Notes under the pieces: generated by a model
The model's input: the letters and a program-made list of their open reading frames with translations, nothing else
Told to the model about the DNA's origin: nothing
The model's database searches: none
Translations under genes and position numbers: made by a program
Source of the DNA: JASHVB01 sp963780805
GTDB taxonomy: Bacteria; Pseudomonadota; Alphaproteobacteria; Acetobacterales; Acetobacteraceae
Assembly: GCA_963780805.1 (NCBI GenBank)
Contig: CAWADP010000020.1
Span: 521,750 to 585,749, forward strand
Reading direction: 5' to 3'
Length of the DNA: 64,000 nt
In this document: positions 56,451-64,000 of the stretch, in pieces
Layout of the letters: the number at the start of each line of letters is the position of its first letter
Numbering within the stretch: the first letter of the stretch is position 1

Positions 56451-56492
56451 ACCGGCCGGCCCCATGCCGCCATGTCACGCTCAGGCTGTGGG

Positions 56493-57344
56493 CTACCCCA
56501 CCTCCGTCACCAGCCAGTCGCGGAACGCCCGCACGTGGCGGTCACGCAGCGCCTCCGGCAGCGCGACGAACCAGTGCGCCTCCGGCCGGTCCAGCGGCGG
56601 CGACGGCGCGACCTCTGCCAGCATCCCGGCGGCCAGCAGATCGGCGACCAGATGCCGGTCCACCACGGTCGCGCCGATGCCGGCAATCGCCGCCTGCACC
56701 GCCAAAGCGCGCGTCTCGAACGTCAGCACCGGAGCGATGTCGGACAGGCCCAGCGCCTTGCCAACCAGCCGCCAGTCGTCTTCCCGGGTGCGTGCGGCCA
56801 GGCGAGGCAGTGCCGCCGCGCCCCCATGTTCCGCCAGCAGCCGCGGATTCGCCACCAGCACCGGACGCTCGCGGAACAGCATCGTGGCGGCGAGGCCGGG
56901 CCAGGCGCCGCGGCCCCAGCGGATGGCGCACTCGAACGGCTCGGCGGCGAGATCCACCGGGCGCATGCCGGTGGCCAGCAGCAGCCGCACGTCGTGATGC
57001 TGCGCCTGGAAGCGGGCGAGCCGCGGCACCAGCCAGAGCGTGGAGAAGCTGGTCAGAGCGGAGACGCGCACGTCGCCGCTGCGGTGATGCGCTTCGGCCA
57101 CGGCCAGGTCGATCGCATCGAACGCGCCGCCCAGGCGGCGTGCCAGCCGGGCGCCCGGTTCGGACAGCGTCGTGCCCGGACCGCGACCGGAGAACAGGGC
57201 AAAGCCGAGCGCGGCTTCCAGGTCGCGCAGCAGGTGGGAAACGGCCGAGGGCGATACGTGCAGGCTGCGCGCCGCTTCGGCCAGGCTGCCGGCGCGGGCC
57301 ACCTCGGCAAAGGCGCGCAACGCCCGGAGCGACGGGGTGGACAT
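56493..57344 (-). CDS. LysR-family transcriptional regulator (GcvA-like)
   Basis: 283 residues. The N-terminal helix-turn-helix (LRAFAEVARAGSLAEAARSLHVSPSAVSHLL, residues about 7-37, in consecutive stretches) and a two-lobed substrate-binding domain (VSALTSFSTLWLVPRL to IGATVVDRHLVADLL) resemble the GcvA/AmpR subgroup. It is divergent from the cupin gene with a 113-bp shared spacer, the usual arrangement for a LysR regulator and its target. Confidence 0.92.
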   Translation of the reverse strand: MSTPSLRALRAFAEVARAGSLAEAARSLHVSPSAVSHLLRDLEAALGFALFSGRGPGTTLSEPGARLARRLGGAFDAIDLAVAEAHHRSGDVRVSALTSFSTLWLVPRLARFQAQHHDVRLLLATGMRPVDLAAEPFECAIRWGRGAWPGLAATMLFRERPVLVANPRLLAEHGGAAALPRLAARTREDDWRLVGKALGLSDIAPVLTFETRALAVQAAIAGIGATVVDRHLVADLLAAGMLAEVAPSPPLDRPEAHWFVALPEALRDRHVRAFRDWLVTEVG

Positions 57345-57457
57345 GAGAAAACCTCACGATGGCGCTGTGCGAACTCACTACCGCCGGGGCGCGCGCCGCG
57401 CCAGAATGGCGGCCGCACGACGACGCCGCTTTGCACGCCGAACACGGAGGCTGCGCC

Positions 57458-57931
57458 ATGACCGAAACGCCCATTGTGCTGTTCGCTGCCGACGCTGCGC
57501 CGCGGACGAGAGCAACCAATTATCCGGAACCGTTCGCCTCGCGCATGGCCGGGCGGATCAAGCGCCCGCTGGGAGATTTGTTCGGACTTGGGAATTTCGG
57601 AGTCAATCTCACCTGTCTGCGGCCTGGCGCGGTGTCCGCCCTGCATCACGTGCATTCGCGCCAGGACGAGTTGATTTACGTTCTGGAAGGCGAGCCGACG
57701 CTGTTGACCGACGCCGGCGCAACGCAGCTTCGGCCCGGGATGGTGGCCGGATTCCCGGCGAACGGCACGGCGCATCACCTGGAGAACCGCACGGATCGCG
57801 ACTGTCTGTTCCTGGAAATTGGCGACCGGACGCCTGGGGACGAGGGGCGCTACCCGGCTGACGACATCCAGGCGGTGATGGGCGATGAAGGCAAATGGCG
57901 TTTCACCCATAAGGACGGATCTGACTATTAG
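57458..57931 (+). CDS. Cupin-domain protein
   Basis: 157 residues from the ATG at 57458, with GGAGG seven bases upstream. One cupin barrel: motif 1 is ALHHVHSRQDELIYVLEGEP (G-x5-HxH-x-E type, metal ligands His/His/Glu), and motif 2 is GFPANGTAHHLENRTD with the third His. The C-terminus carries RYPADDIQAVMGDEGKWRFTHKDG, common in the predicted sugar- or mannose-isomerase-like cupins. The reaction is not known. It is probably regulated by the divergent LysR protein. Confidence 0.9.
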   Translation: MTETPIVLFAADAAPRTRATNYPEPFASRMAGRIKRPLGDLFGLGNFGVNLTCLRPGAVSALHHVHSRQDELIYVLEGEPTLLTDAGATQLRPGMVAGFPANGTAHHLENRTDRDCLFLEIGDRTPGDEGRYPADDIQAVMGDEGKWRFTHKDGSDY

Positions 57932-58005
57932 CGTGCCTCGGCGGCGGTGCGTTCCGCATTAGAAGTTCGTATCGCTGTCGCGCACAGGCCAAGTGGAGGT
58001 GCATC

Positions 58006-58500
58006 ATGTGGAAGCCGCATTACGAGCAACTCGCCGTCTACAATCGCTGGGCCAACGGTCGGCTGTACGACGAGGCGGCGCGCCTGCCCGACGATGCCCG
58101 CAAGCGCGACCTCGGGCTGTTCTTCAAAAGCCTGCACGGTACGCTGAACCATCTGCTGGTGGCGGACCGCGTCTGGATGCGCCGTCTGACCGGCGAAGGT
58201 CCGGAGCCGGCTCGGTTGAACGAAGTCCTGTTCCAGGATTTCGATGCGCTCCGCGAGGCGCGCGAGGCGGAGGACGCACGGATCATCCGCTTCGTCGGCA
58301 GCCTGGCGGAGGATGATTTCCCGGCGACCTTCGAATATCGCACGCTGGCGGGGAAGGGGTACGCGCAACGGCGCTGTGACACGCTCACGCATTTCTTCAA
58401 TCACGAGACGCATCATCGCGGCCAGGCGCACGCCGCGCTGACGATCCTGGGCGTGCCCGAGCCGGCCCCGCTGGATCTGCTGGCGATGCAACGGGCGTAG
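58006..58500 (+). CDS. DinB-family protein
   Basis: 164 residues, with GGAGG upstream of the ATG. Four-helix bundle with the metal triad expected for the family: H49 (TLNHLLVADRVW), H133 and H137 (THFFNHETHHRGQ). DinB/YfiT-like proteins are thiol-dependent metalloenzymes (mycothiol- or bacillithiol-dependent transferases in Gram-positives). The role in proteobacteria is uncertain. It is 74 bp downstream of the cupin gene in the same direction. Confidence 0.93.
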   Translation: MWKPHYEQLAVYNRWANGRLYDEAARLPDDARKRDLGLFFKSLHGTLNHLLVADRVWMRRLTGEGPEPARLNEVLFQDFDALREAREAEDARIIRFVGSLAEDDFPATFEYRTLAGKGYAQRRCDTLTHFFNHETHHRGQAHAALTILGVPEPAPLDLLAMQRA

Positions 58501-58509
58501 CGCGGGTGG

Positions 58510-59331
58510 CTACAGTTCCTGCCGCACCTGCGCGTGCGCCAACAGCGCGAACAATCCGGTGCCGCCGATCACGTTGCCGGCGAGAGCGGGAAGAATGAGG
58601 CCGCCGAACGCGTGAGCGCCATCAATTCGACCAGAGAACAGCAACAGGAAGGTCTCGGCGGAACCGGCGATCACGTGGGTGAAGCCACCAAGCACGATCG
58701 CGTAGGTCAGACTCAGCACCATCCAGAAGTGATCGCCGCTGATGCCAGCACGAATCCAGGCGACCGAGGCGATCAGGAACCCCGCCGGAATGCCTTGCAG
58801 CAGCACATCCACCGGCGTCTTGCCCAACAGCAGCCCCGACACCTCCAGCATCGCCTTGAGCAAGTCCTGTCTGACCACATGAGCTTGGACGTTCAACGCG
58901 GCGGCGGTGGCAACTCCGATCAGGTTGGCGATGAACACGACCACCCAGAGCCGGATCGCGACCCACAGCCTCTGCCAGCTCGGGCGGCGCATGATCGGCA
59001 GCACGGCGACGATGGTTTGCTCGGTGAACAACTGCATCCGTCCGAGGATCACCATCAGGAACCCCAGGCTGTAGCCCACGTCGATCACCGGGACGCGCCA
59101 GGGAATGCTGGCAGGGAGGTGTTCGGACAGCGCGCCCTCTGCGATGATCGATGCCATCATTGTGACGCCCCCAGCGATGCCGGACCAGAACAGGGAGCCC
59201 ACCGGGCGGTTCAGTTCTTCCTCGCCCTGGCGCCGCACCACTTCGTAGATCACCGGCGCGCGCGGTGCGGCCAGTTCGTCCACGCTTTCCTGCTCACGTT
59301 CGTTCAATCGCGCTTTCAGATCGTCGGGCAT
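58510..59331 (-). CDS. Formate/nitrite transporter family protein (YfdC-like)
   Basis: 273 residues. A hydrophilic 40-residue N-terminus precedes six membrane helices; the pentameric FNT channel signature is present (SLFWSGIAGGVTMMASI; GMQLFTEQTI-like GRMQLFTEQT; NLIGVATAAAL; GGFTHVIAGSAETF). These channels pass small monovalent anions. The long charged N-terminus and FTEQT motif fit the YfdC subgroup, whose substrate is not settled. It is convergent with DinB. Confidence 0.9.
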   Translation of the reverse strand: MPDDLKARLNEREQESVDELAAPRAPVIYEVVRRQGEEELNRPVGSLFWSGIAGGVTMMASIIAEGALSEHLPASIPWRVPVIDVGYSLGFLMVILGRMQLFTEQTIVAVLPIMRRPSWQRLWVAIRLWVVVFIANLIGVATAAALNVQAHVVRQDLLKAMLEVSGLLLGKTPVDVLLQGIPAGFLIASVAWIRAGISGDHFWMVLSLTYAIVLGGFTHVIAGSAETFLLLFSGRIDGAHAFGGLILPALAGNVIGGTGLFALLAHAQVRQEL

Positions 59332-59415
59332 GCCGCTGTCTCTCGCTGCTACCAGCAGGCAGAAGCGCGGCGTTACCGGTTCGGTTCCGATCGGCGGATG
59401 AATGGTCGGTGCACG

Positions 59416-61121
59416 TTACGGTGCCTGCGGCCCCCGTACCAGGCGGCCGGGCAAGGCGCCGGTTGCCTCACCGTCGCGATAGACGACGGTGCCGGAAACC
59501 ACGGTGGCATCGATCCCTTCGGTGCGCTGCACCAGGCGCTTGCCGCCGGCGGGCAGGTCGTAGGCGATCCGTGGCGGGCGCAGCATCAGCCGATCGTAAT
59601 CGATCACGTTCAGATCGGCTTTCATGCCGACGCGCAGCTGGCCGCGGTCGTGCAGCCCGATCTCCGACGCGTTGTCGCTGGTCAGGCGCTTCACCGCCCA
59701 CGCCACGGGGAACAACGCGCCGCGGCGGCGGTCGCGGGTCCAGTGGGTCAGCGTATAGCTGGTCGCGGTGGCGTCGCACATGGCGCCGACATGCGCGCCG
59801 CCGTCACCCAGACCGATCAACGTGTCGGGATGCGCGATCATCTCCCGCACCACGTCCAGGTTGCCGGCGGCATAGTTGGTGACCGGCAGATACAGAATCC
59901 CTCGTCCGTCGTGCTGCATCAGCAGATCGTAGGCCAGTTCACCCGGCGTGAGGCCGGCGCGGGTGGCCATCGCGGCGATGCTCTGGTCGGGGGTGGGTTC
60001 GTAGTTTGGCGGATCGCCGAGCGGAAACATGCGGTCCCAGCGCTGCAGACGCTGTGCACCACTGTCGCCCTCGAAAGGTTCCGCCAGCAGCGCAGTCCGG
60101 AACGCCGGATCGCGCAGATGGCGCAGGCGCTCGGCGAACGGCAGGTGAGCGATCTTCTTGTAGCTGGGCCGGCCAATAAATGGGTTCGGCGTCAGTTCGA
60201 ATCCAAGCAACACGCTGGTCGGGCGCGACCGCACCTGGCCGGTGATGCGCAGTCCCGCGGCGTTCGCTTCCTCGATGCGGTCCAACAGTGCGCGCCAGCC
60301 ATCGGGCCGCGCGTCCGACTGCAGCAAGGTCAGCGTCACGGGTCGGCCGGATTGTTCTGCCAGATCGCGGAACAGCCCGAACTCCTTGTCCTGGTCTTCG
60401 AAATCGGAGACGATTTGCAGCCAGCCGGTGCCGGCCGCGCGCATGGCCCGGGCGATCGCGTTCAGTTCCGCGGCCTCGGCGCGCAGCGTGGGGATGTGGC
60501 GGCCATCGAGCGTCCGGTGATTCAATGTGCGCGACGTGGAGAAGCCGAGCGCGCCGGCGCGCATGCCTTCTTCCGTCAGCGCGGCCATGTGCTGGCGGTC
60601 TGCTCGGTCGCCGGTTCGCGATCGGCGCCGCGCTGGCCCATGACGTAAACGCGCAGCGCCGCGTGCGGCACCTGGGCGGCGATGTCGATGTCGTAGCGGC
60701 GTGCGTCGAGCGCGTCGAGGAAGTCGGGAAAGCTGTGCCAGTTCCAGGGCAGCCCTTCGGTGAGCACGACCTCGGGGATGTCCTCCACGCCTTCCATCAG
60801 TTGCACCAGCATCTCGCGCTGGTGCTCATGGCAGGGCGCGAAGCCGACGCCGCAATTCCCCAGCAAGACAGTTGTGACGCCATTCCAGGAGGAGGGTGCG
60901 AGCGACGTGCTCCAGGTCACCTGCGCATCGTAGTGGGTATGCACATCGATGAAGCCGGGCGTGACGAGCTTGCCCCTGGCGTCGATCTCCTCGGCGCCCT
61001 TCGGCAACGCCGGGCCGATGGCGGTGATGCGACCGTCGGCGATGGCGATGTCGGATACGAATGGGTCGCCACCGGAACCGTCCACGATGGTGCCGGCGCG
61101 GATTACCAAGTTTGGCGTCAT
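59416..61121 (-). CDS. N-acyl-D-amino-acid deacylase-type amidohydrolase, one frameshift
   Basis: 568 residues after restoring one missing base near 60592. The N-terminus (LVIRAGTIVDGSGGDPFVSDIAI) and metal-binding GFIDVHTHYDAQVTW are typical of D-aminoacylases/dihydroorotase-like enzymes. GVTTVLLGNCGVGFAPC contains the metal-binding Cys of this group. The second half has the HVGAMCDAT metal aspartate region and the GLHDRGQLRVGMKADLNVIDY closing strand. It hydrolyses N-acyl-D-amino acids or related amides; the exact substrate is unknown. The slip lies in ACCGAGCAG-ACCGCCAGC, where one G is expected. Confidence 0.87.
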
Positions 61122-61248
61122 GGCCGACTGCTCTCCGGACGTGGCGTGATGCGGAGGGTAGGGGCGGGAGGGTGGTGTGAGCAAGACGCCCCGGGGAGAC
61201 GCCTCTGGGGGACCCGGGGGGGGACCCGAGCCCTTCCGCCTGGCTATG

Positions 61249-61815
61249 TCACTCCTGCGCCGGCAGTACCCGTTCATACACCGCCGCCAGCGGCACCGAG
61301 ATGCCGACGCTGCGCAATGCAATTTCTGCGTTATCTCCGGCGATCAACTCGAACGTCCAGACCTCGCCCTGCCGCCGGTAGGCGTGCACCAGCATCTCGT
61401 CCTGAAAGATCTCGATGATCTCTTGAACGCCCTCGACCGCTTGCAGGTCCGCGCGCTTCTGGTCCCATTCGCGCTTGTGCTGCAGTTCCGACGGCGAGAT
61501 CACCTCGAACAACACGCGCGGCAGCTTGCCGCACCGGATCGTGGCATCGGGAATGCGTGCCGTGTCGCGCTGCTCGTACATCGGTGCGGCACCGCTGCCG
61601 ACTTCCGACCGGCATTCGAGATGGCCGCGGAGGAGGTCGCGAATCTCGCCGGCCAGGTTGCTGAGGATGGCGCCGTGGTCCGGGTTGGGAGCCGCGTGCG
61701 CGACTATCCTGCCGCGGACGAGCTGGTACCGCCATGCGTTGCCGAACTCCGATTGGTCGGTGCGTAGAAACACATCGGCGTCGAGGAACTCGGTGTTGCG
61801 TGCCGCTGTGTCCAT
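61249..61815 (-). CDS. Uma2-family (DUF820) restriction-endonuclease-fold protein
   Basis: 188 residues. Core of a PD-(D/E)XK fold: an early Glu (YQLVRGRIV region), IPDATIRC (catalytic Asp) and LFEVISPS (E-x-S variant of ExK), with the KREWDQKRADLQ helix. Uma2 proteins are multi-copy in some lineages and of unproven function. It is divergent from the GST gene with 104 bp between starts. Confidence 0.88.
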   Translation of the reverse strand: MDTAARNTEFLDADVFLRTDQSEFGNAWRYQLVRGRIVAHAAPNPDHGAILSNLAGEIRDLLRGHLECRSEVGSGAAPMYEQRDTARIPDATIRCGKLPRVLFEVISPSELQHKREWDQKRADLQAVEGVQEIIEIFQDEMLVHAYRRQGEVWTFELIAGDNAEIALRSVGISVPLAAVYERVLPAQE

Positions 61816-61919
61816 GGTGCCACCTTACCACGGTTCCGCCGCCGACTGCCATGATCGCCCGGCTTGCGCCGGTGGACCGGTCGCGTCACGCTGGGCCCCC
61901 CATATCCGGAGCTGTGACC

Positions 61920-62794
61920 ATGTCGAGCACTGCCGAGTACACGCCGCCCAAGGTTTGGACCTGGAACAAGCCGAGCGGCGGCCGGTTCGCCAATATCAAT
62001 CGCCCGATCGCGGGCGCCACGCATGAGAAGGAACTGCCGGTCGGCCGCCATCCCCTGCAGCTCTATTCCCAGGGCACGCCGAACGGGGTGAAGGTCACGG
62101 TGATGCTGGAGGAGCTGCTGGCGCTCGGCCATAGCGGCGCGGAGTACGATGCCTGGCTGATCCGGATCGGCGAGGGCAATCAGTTCGGCAGCGGTTTCGT
62201 CGCGATCAATCCCAACTCCAAGATCCCCGCGCTGGTGGACCGCAGCGGTCCGAAGCCGATCCGGGTGTTCGAGACCGGCGCGATCCTGGTGCACCTGGCG
62301 GAGAAGTTCGGGGCGTTCCTGCCGACCGAGCCAGGTGCGCGCGCCGAAACCCTGTCGTGGCTGTTCTGGCAGATGGGCAGCACGCCGTATGTCGGCGGCG
62401 GGTTCGGCCATTTCTACGCCTATGCGCCGACGAAGATCGAATATGCGATCGACCGGTTCGCCATGGAGACGAAGCGGCTGCTCGACGTGCTGGACAAGCG
62501 GCTGGCGGCCAACGAGTACGTGGCGGGCGGCGAATACACGATCGCCGATATGGCGGCTGGCCCTGGTATGGCGGGCTGGTGAAGTTCGATCAGTACGGGG
62601 CGGCCGAGTTCCTGGCGGTGCACGAATACAAGAACGTCGTGCGCTGGGCGGACGCGATCTACGCGCGGGCGGCGGTGCAGCGGGGGCGGATGGTCAACCG
62701 GGCCCAAGGCGAACCGTCGAGCCAGTTGCACGAACGCCATGACGCCAGCGACTTCGAGACGAAGACGCAGGACAAGCTGGCCGCGGCGGAGTGA
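61920..62794 (+). CDS. YghU-like glutathione S-transferase, one frameshift
   Basis: 291 residues after one missing base near 62556 is restored (the conserved MAAWPWYGGL is read as MAAGPGMAGW). The thioredoxin-like domain carries LYSQGTPNGVKVTVMLEEL with the Thr/Asn active-site region typical of Nu-class/YghU disulfide-bond reductases, followed by NPNSKIPALVD and the alpha-helical domain. It binds one or two glutathiones and reduces disulfides or organic hydroperoxides. GGAG precedes the ATG. The second half, including RVNRxxGEPSSQLHERHD-like sequence, is intact in the shifted frame. Confidence 0.87.
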
Positions 62795-62882
62795 GCGCGT
62801 CGTTGGGTGATGGCTCCCCGCAGCGTTACAGTGCCGCGCGGGGAGATCGGAGGCGCATGCCGTGAAGCAATCAAATCAACGC

Positions 62883-63076
62883 TCACAGAGTTTCACCTAG
62901 GACACACAGAGTTGCACCGAGACGATTCAACCTGGTGCCCGGGGTCCGATGCCCTGGTTGAACCGTTGGGCACGGCGTGCCATTTGTTTTCTCTCTGTGA
63001 AACTCTGCCTTCTCTCTCTGAAACTCTACTGAATCCTCGCTGTGAAAGTCTGTGTGTCCTCGGTGCAACTGTGTGA
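62883..63076. repeat. Large inverted repeat of CACAGAG/CTCTGTG units
   Basis: Arms 62883-62921 and 63040-63076 are inverted copies (about 80% over 37-39 bp; core GTTGCACCGAGGACACACAG). Between them are two tandem TTCTCTCTSTGAAACTCT units and an inner dyad (TTCAACC / GGTTGAA). The whole gap 62795-63133 could fold into one branched structure. No gene is present. Confidence 0.75.
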
Positions 63077-63133
63077 CCGCTGACTGCTTGCTTGACGGCC
63101 AGCCTGCACGGTATTGGGGAAGGAGAAACCGCC

Positions 63134-63895
63134 ATGCCATTCTACCAAAAGGGCGACGTCCGCATCCGCTATGAGGAGACCGGCAGCGGCTTCCCGCTGC
63201 TGGTGACGCCCGGCGGCGGGTTGAATTCCCGCGTCAGCAACTGGCCGACCGCGGTGTTCAATGCCATGGAGGTGTTCAAGAACGACTTCCGCTGCATCAC
63301 GATGGATCAGCGCAACGCGAACGGCGGCGAGTCGACGGGGCCGATTGCCGTCGATGACCCTTGGGGCGCGTTCGCCGACGATCAGCTCGGGCTGATGGAC
63401 CACCTGGGCATCCGGCAGTTCTTCTTCATGGGCTACTGCATCGGCGGCTGCTTTGCGCTGAAGCTGATGGAGCGGGCGCCGGATCGCGTGGTGGCCGGCG
63501 TGCTGTGCCAGACGGTCGGGCACGGCCGAGAGGACCCGGACGTCATGTACCGCTCGGGCCGCGATGTGTGGGCGCCGGAATTGCTGCAAGCGGCGGCCCG
63601 ACCTGACGATGGCGACGATCGAGGCGTATCTGCACAATCTGTATCGTGCGCGGCCCGACTTCGTTTACAGCGTGTCGCGGGAGTTCGCGCGGGCGTGCCA
63701 GACGCCGATGCTGGTGCTGCCGGACGATACGCCGGCGCATCCGTTGCAGGCGTCGGTGGATGTGGCGGCGCTGGCGCCGCGGGCGGAGGTGACGGTGTTT
63801 CCGTGGCGGGAGCCGCCGGAGCTGAAGGCAGGACGATCGAGCAGGTGCGGGGGTTTCTGCGGGAGCATGTACCGCCGACGGCGCCTCGACGTTAG
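63134..63895 (+). CDS. Alpha/beta hydrolase, two compensating frameshifts
   Basis: About 254 codons, GGAG upstream of the ATG. The N-terminal two-thirds is clean: strand-rich start, oxyanion region VTPGGGLNSR, DQRNANGGES and the nucleophile elbow MGYCIGGCFALKL. The expected G-x-S-x-G serine is a cysteine (C at about residue 103), as in dienelactone-hydrolase-like members. A slip near 63595 moves the reading to LTMATIEAYLHNLYRARPDF and LVLPDDTPAHP (acid residue), and a second near 63830 returns to the first frame at RTIEQVRGFLREHV. The catalytic His is not evident. The substrate is unknown. Confidence 0.82.
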   Translation: MPFYQKGDVRIRYEETGSGFPLLVTPGGGLNSRVSNWPTAVFNAMEVFKNDFRCITMDQRNANGGESTGPIAVDDPWGAFADDQLGLMDHLGIRQFFFMGYCIGGCFALKLMERAPDRVVAGVLCQTVGHGREDPDVMYRSGRDVWAPELLQAAARPDDGDDRGVSAQSVSCAARLRLQRVAGVRAGVPDADAGAAGRYAGASVAGVGGCGGAGAAGGGDGVSVAGAAGAEGRTIEQVRGFLREHVPPTAPRR

Positions 63896-64000
63896 GCGCC
63901 GTCGCTGCGGCAGCGCACTCGACCCGCCAGGCCCCGCTCGTGATCGGAGCCACCGTTCGCGATCGGCAGAGCCGACCTGACGTGAGGTTCGTCTGCCGGG

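Larger units (their letters stand above)
55640..56492. other. Long gap with paired 103-bp repeat
   Basis: No open frame here has a protein-like pattern; arginine-rich frames on both strands are by-products of the GC content. The only clear structure is the repeat pair at 56101-56203 and 56348-56450. Confidence 0.5.

Overview
This window is high-GC DNA from an alphaproteobacterium, most likely of the family Acetobacteraceae (Rhodospirillales). The evidence is the cytochrome bc1 operon beside an aerobic coproporphyrinogen oxidase, a group 3b NiFe hydrogenase, a DinB/LysR/amidohydrolase-rich gene set, and a hypothetical protein at 55.0 kb of a type I associate with Acetobacteraceae. The family assignment is inference from gene content and protein style, not from a marker gene. 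I saw no rRNA, tRNA or CRISPR array.

Layout. 1-2.4 kb (minus strand) is a three-gene unit encoding a two-TM SLATT-like protein, a Ser/Thr kinase with a TPR tail, and a cysteine-rich zinc-ribbon protein that runs off the left edge. It resembles a conflict/defence cassette. 2.7-16.9 kb holds surE, a GMC oxidoreductase, an orphan CoA-transferase A subunit, a 1465-residue beta-helix/RTX-like exoprotein, an amidohydrolase, two tandem methyltransferases, an NmrA-like remnant and hemF. 17.1-20.9 kb is petABC (bc1 complex) and mtnP. 21.2-26.5 kb is a complete group 3b bidirectional NAD(P)-linked [NiFe] hydrogenase operon (hydB, a cNMP-binding protein, hydG, hydD, hydA, maturation protease). 27.1-34.4 kb has an atypical receiver protein, a large hybrid histidine kinase, icd, a PIN-toxin fragment and an MFS transporter.

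34.4-54.8 kb is accessory DNA. A GxxExxY gene and a TPR gene fragment lie at the left, and a second TPR fragment in the same orientation lies at the right. Between them, bounded on both sides by the hexamer TTGCAG, is an 18.4-kb segment. Joining the two TPR pieces at that hexamer restores an open frame. The segment starts with a complete ISAzo13-type insertion sequence. It carries two paralogous winged-helix/NB-ARC/TPR regulators, a GAF histidine kinase, gene remnants, a 5'-truncated ALA synthase next to an IS21-like end, and a stress/detoxification cluster (NodT efflux channel, GlcG-like protein, glutathione-independent formaldehyde dehydrogenase, isochorismatase-type hydrolase, pirin, HD-domain remnant). 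Two similar 28-30 bp promoter-region elements precede two of its transcription units.

55-64 kb holds an Acetobacteraceae-type hypothetical gene, two copies of a 103-bp GTCTC/GAGAC-rich repeat, a divergent LysR/cupin pair, DinB, a formate/nitrite-type transporter, a D-aminoacylase-type amidohydrolase, a Uma2 nuclease, a YghU-like glutathione transferase and an alpha/beta hydrolase.

Caution: at least ten otherwise well-conserved genes (including hemF, petA, petC, hydB, the hybrid kinase, the deacylase, the GST and the last hydrolase) carry one to three single-base frameshifts. Such a density in housekeeping genes suggests consensus indel errors at least in part. I therefore give full-length coordinates for these genes and keep the word pseudogene for truncated copies. 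Short tandem repeats of 14-25 bp are common between genes.
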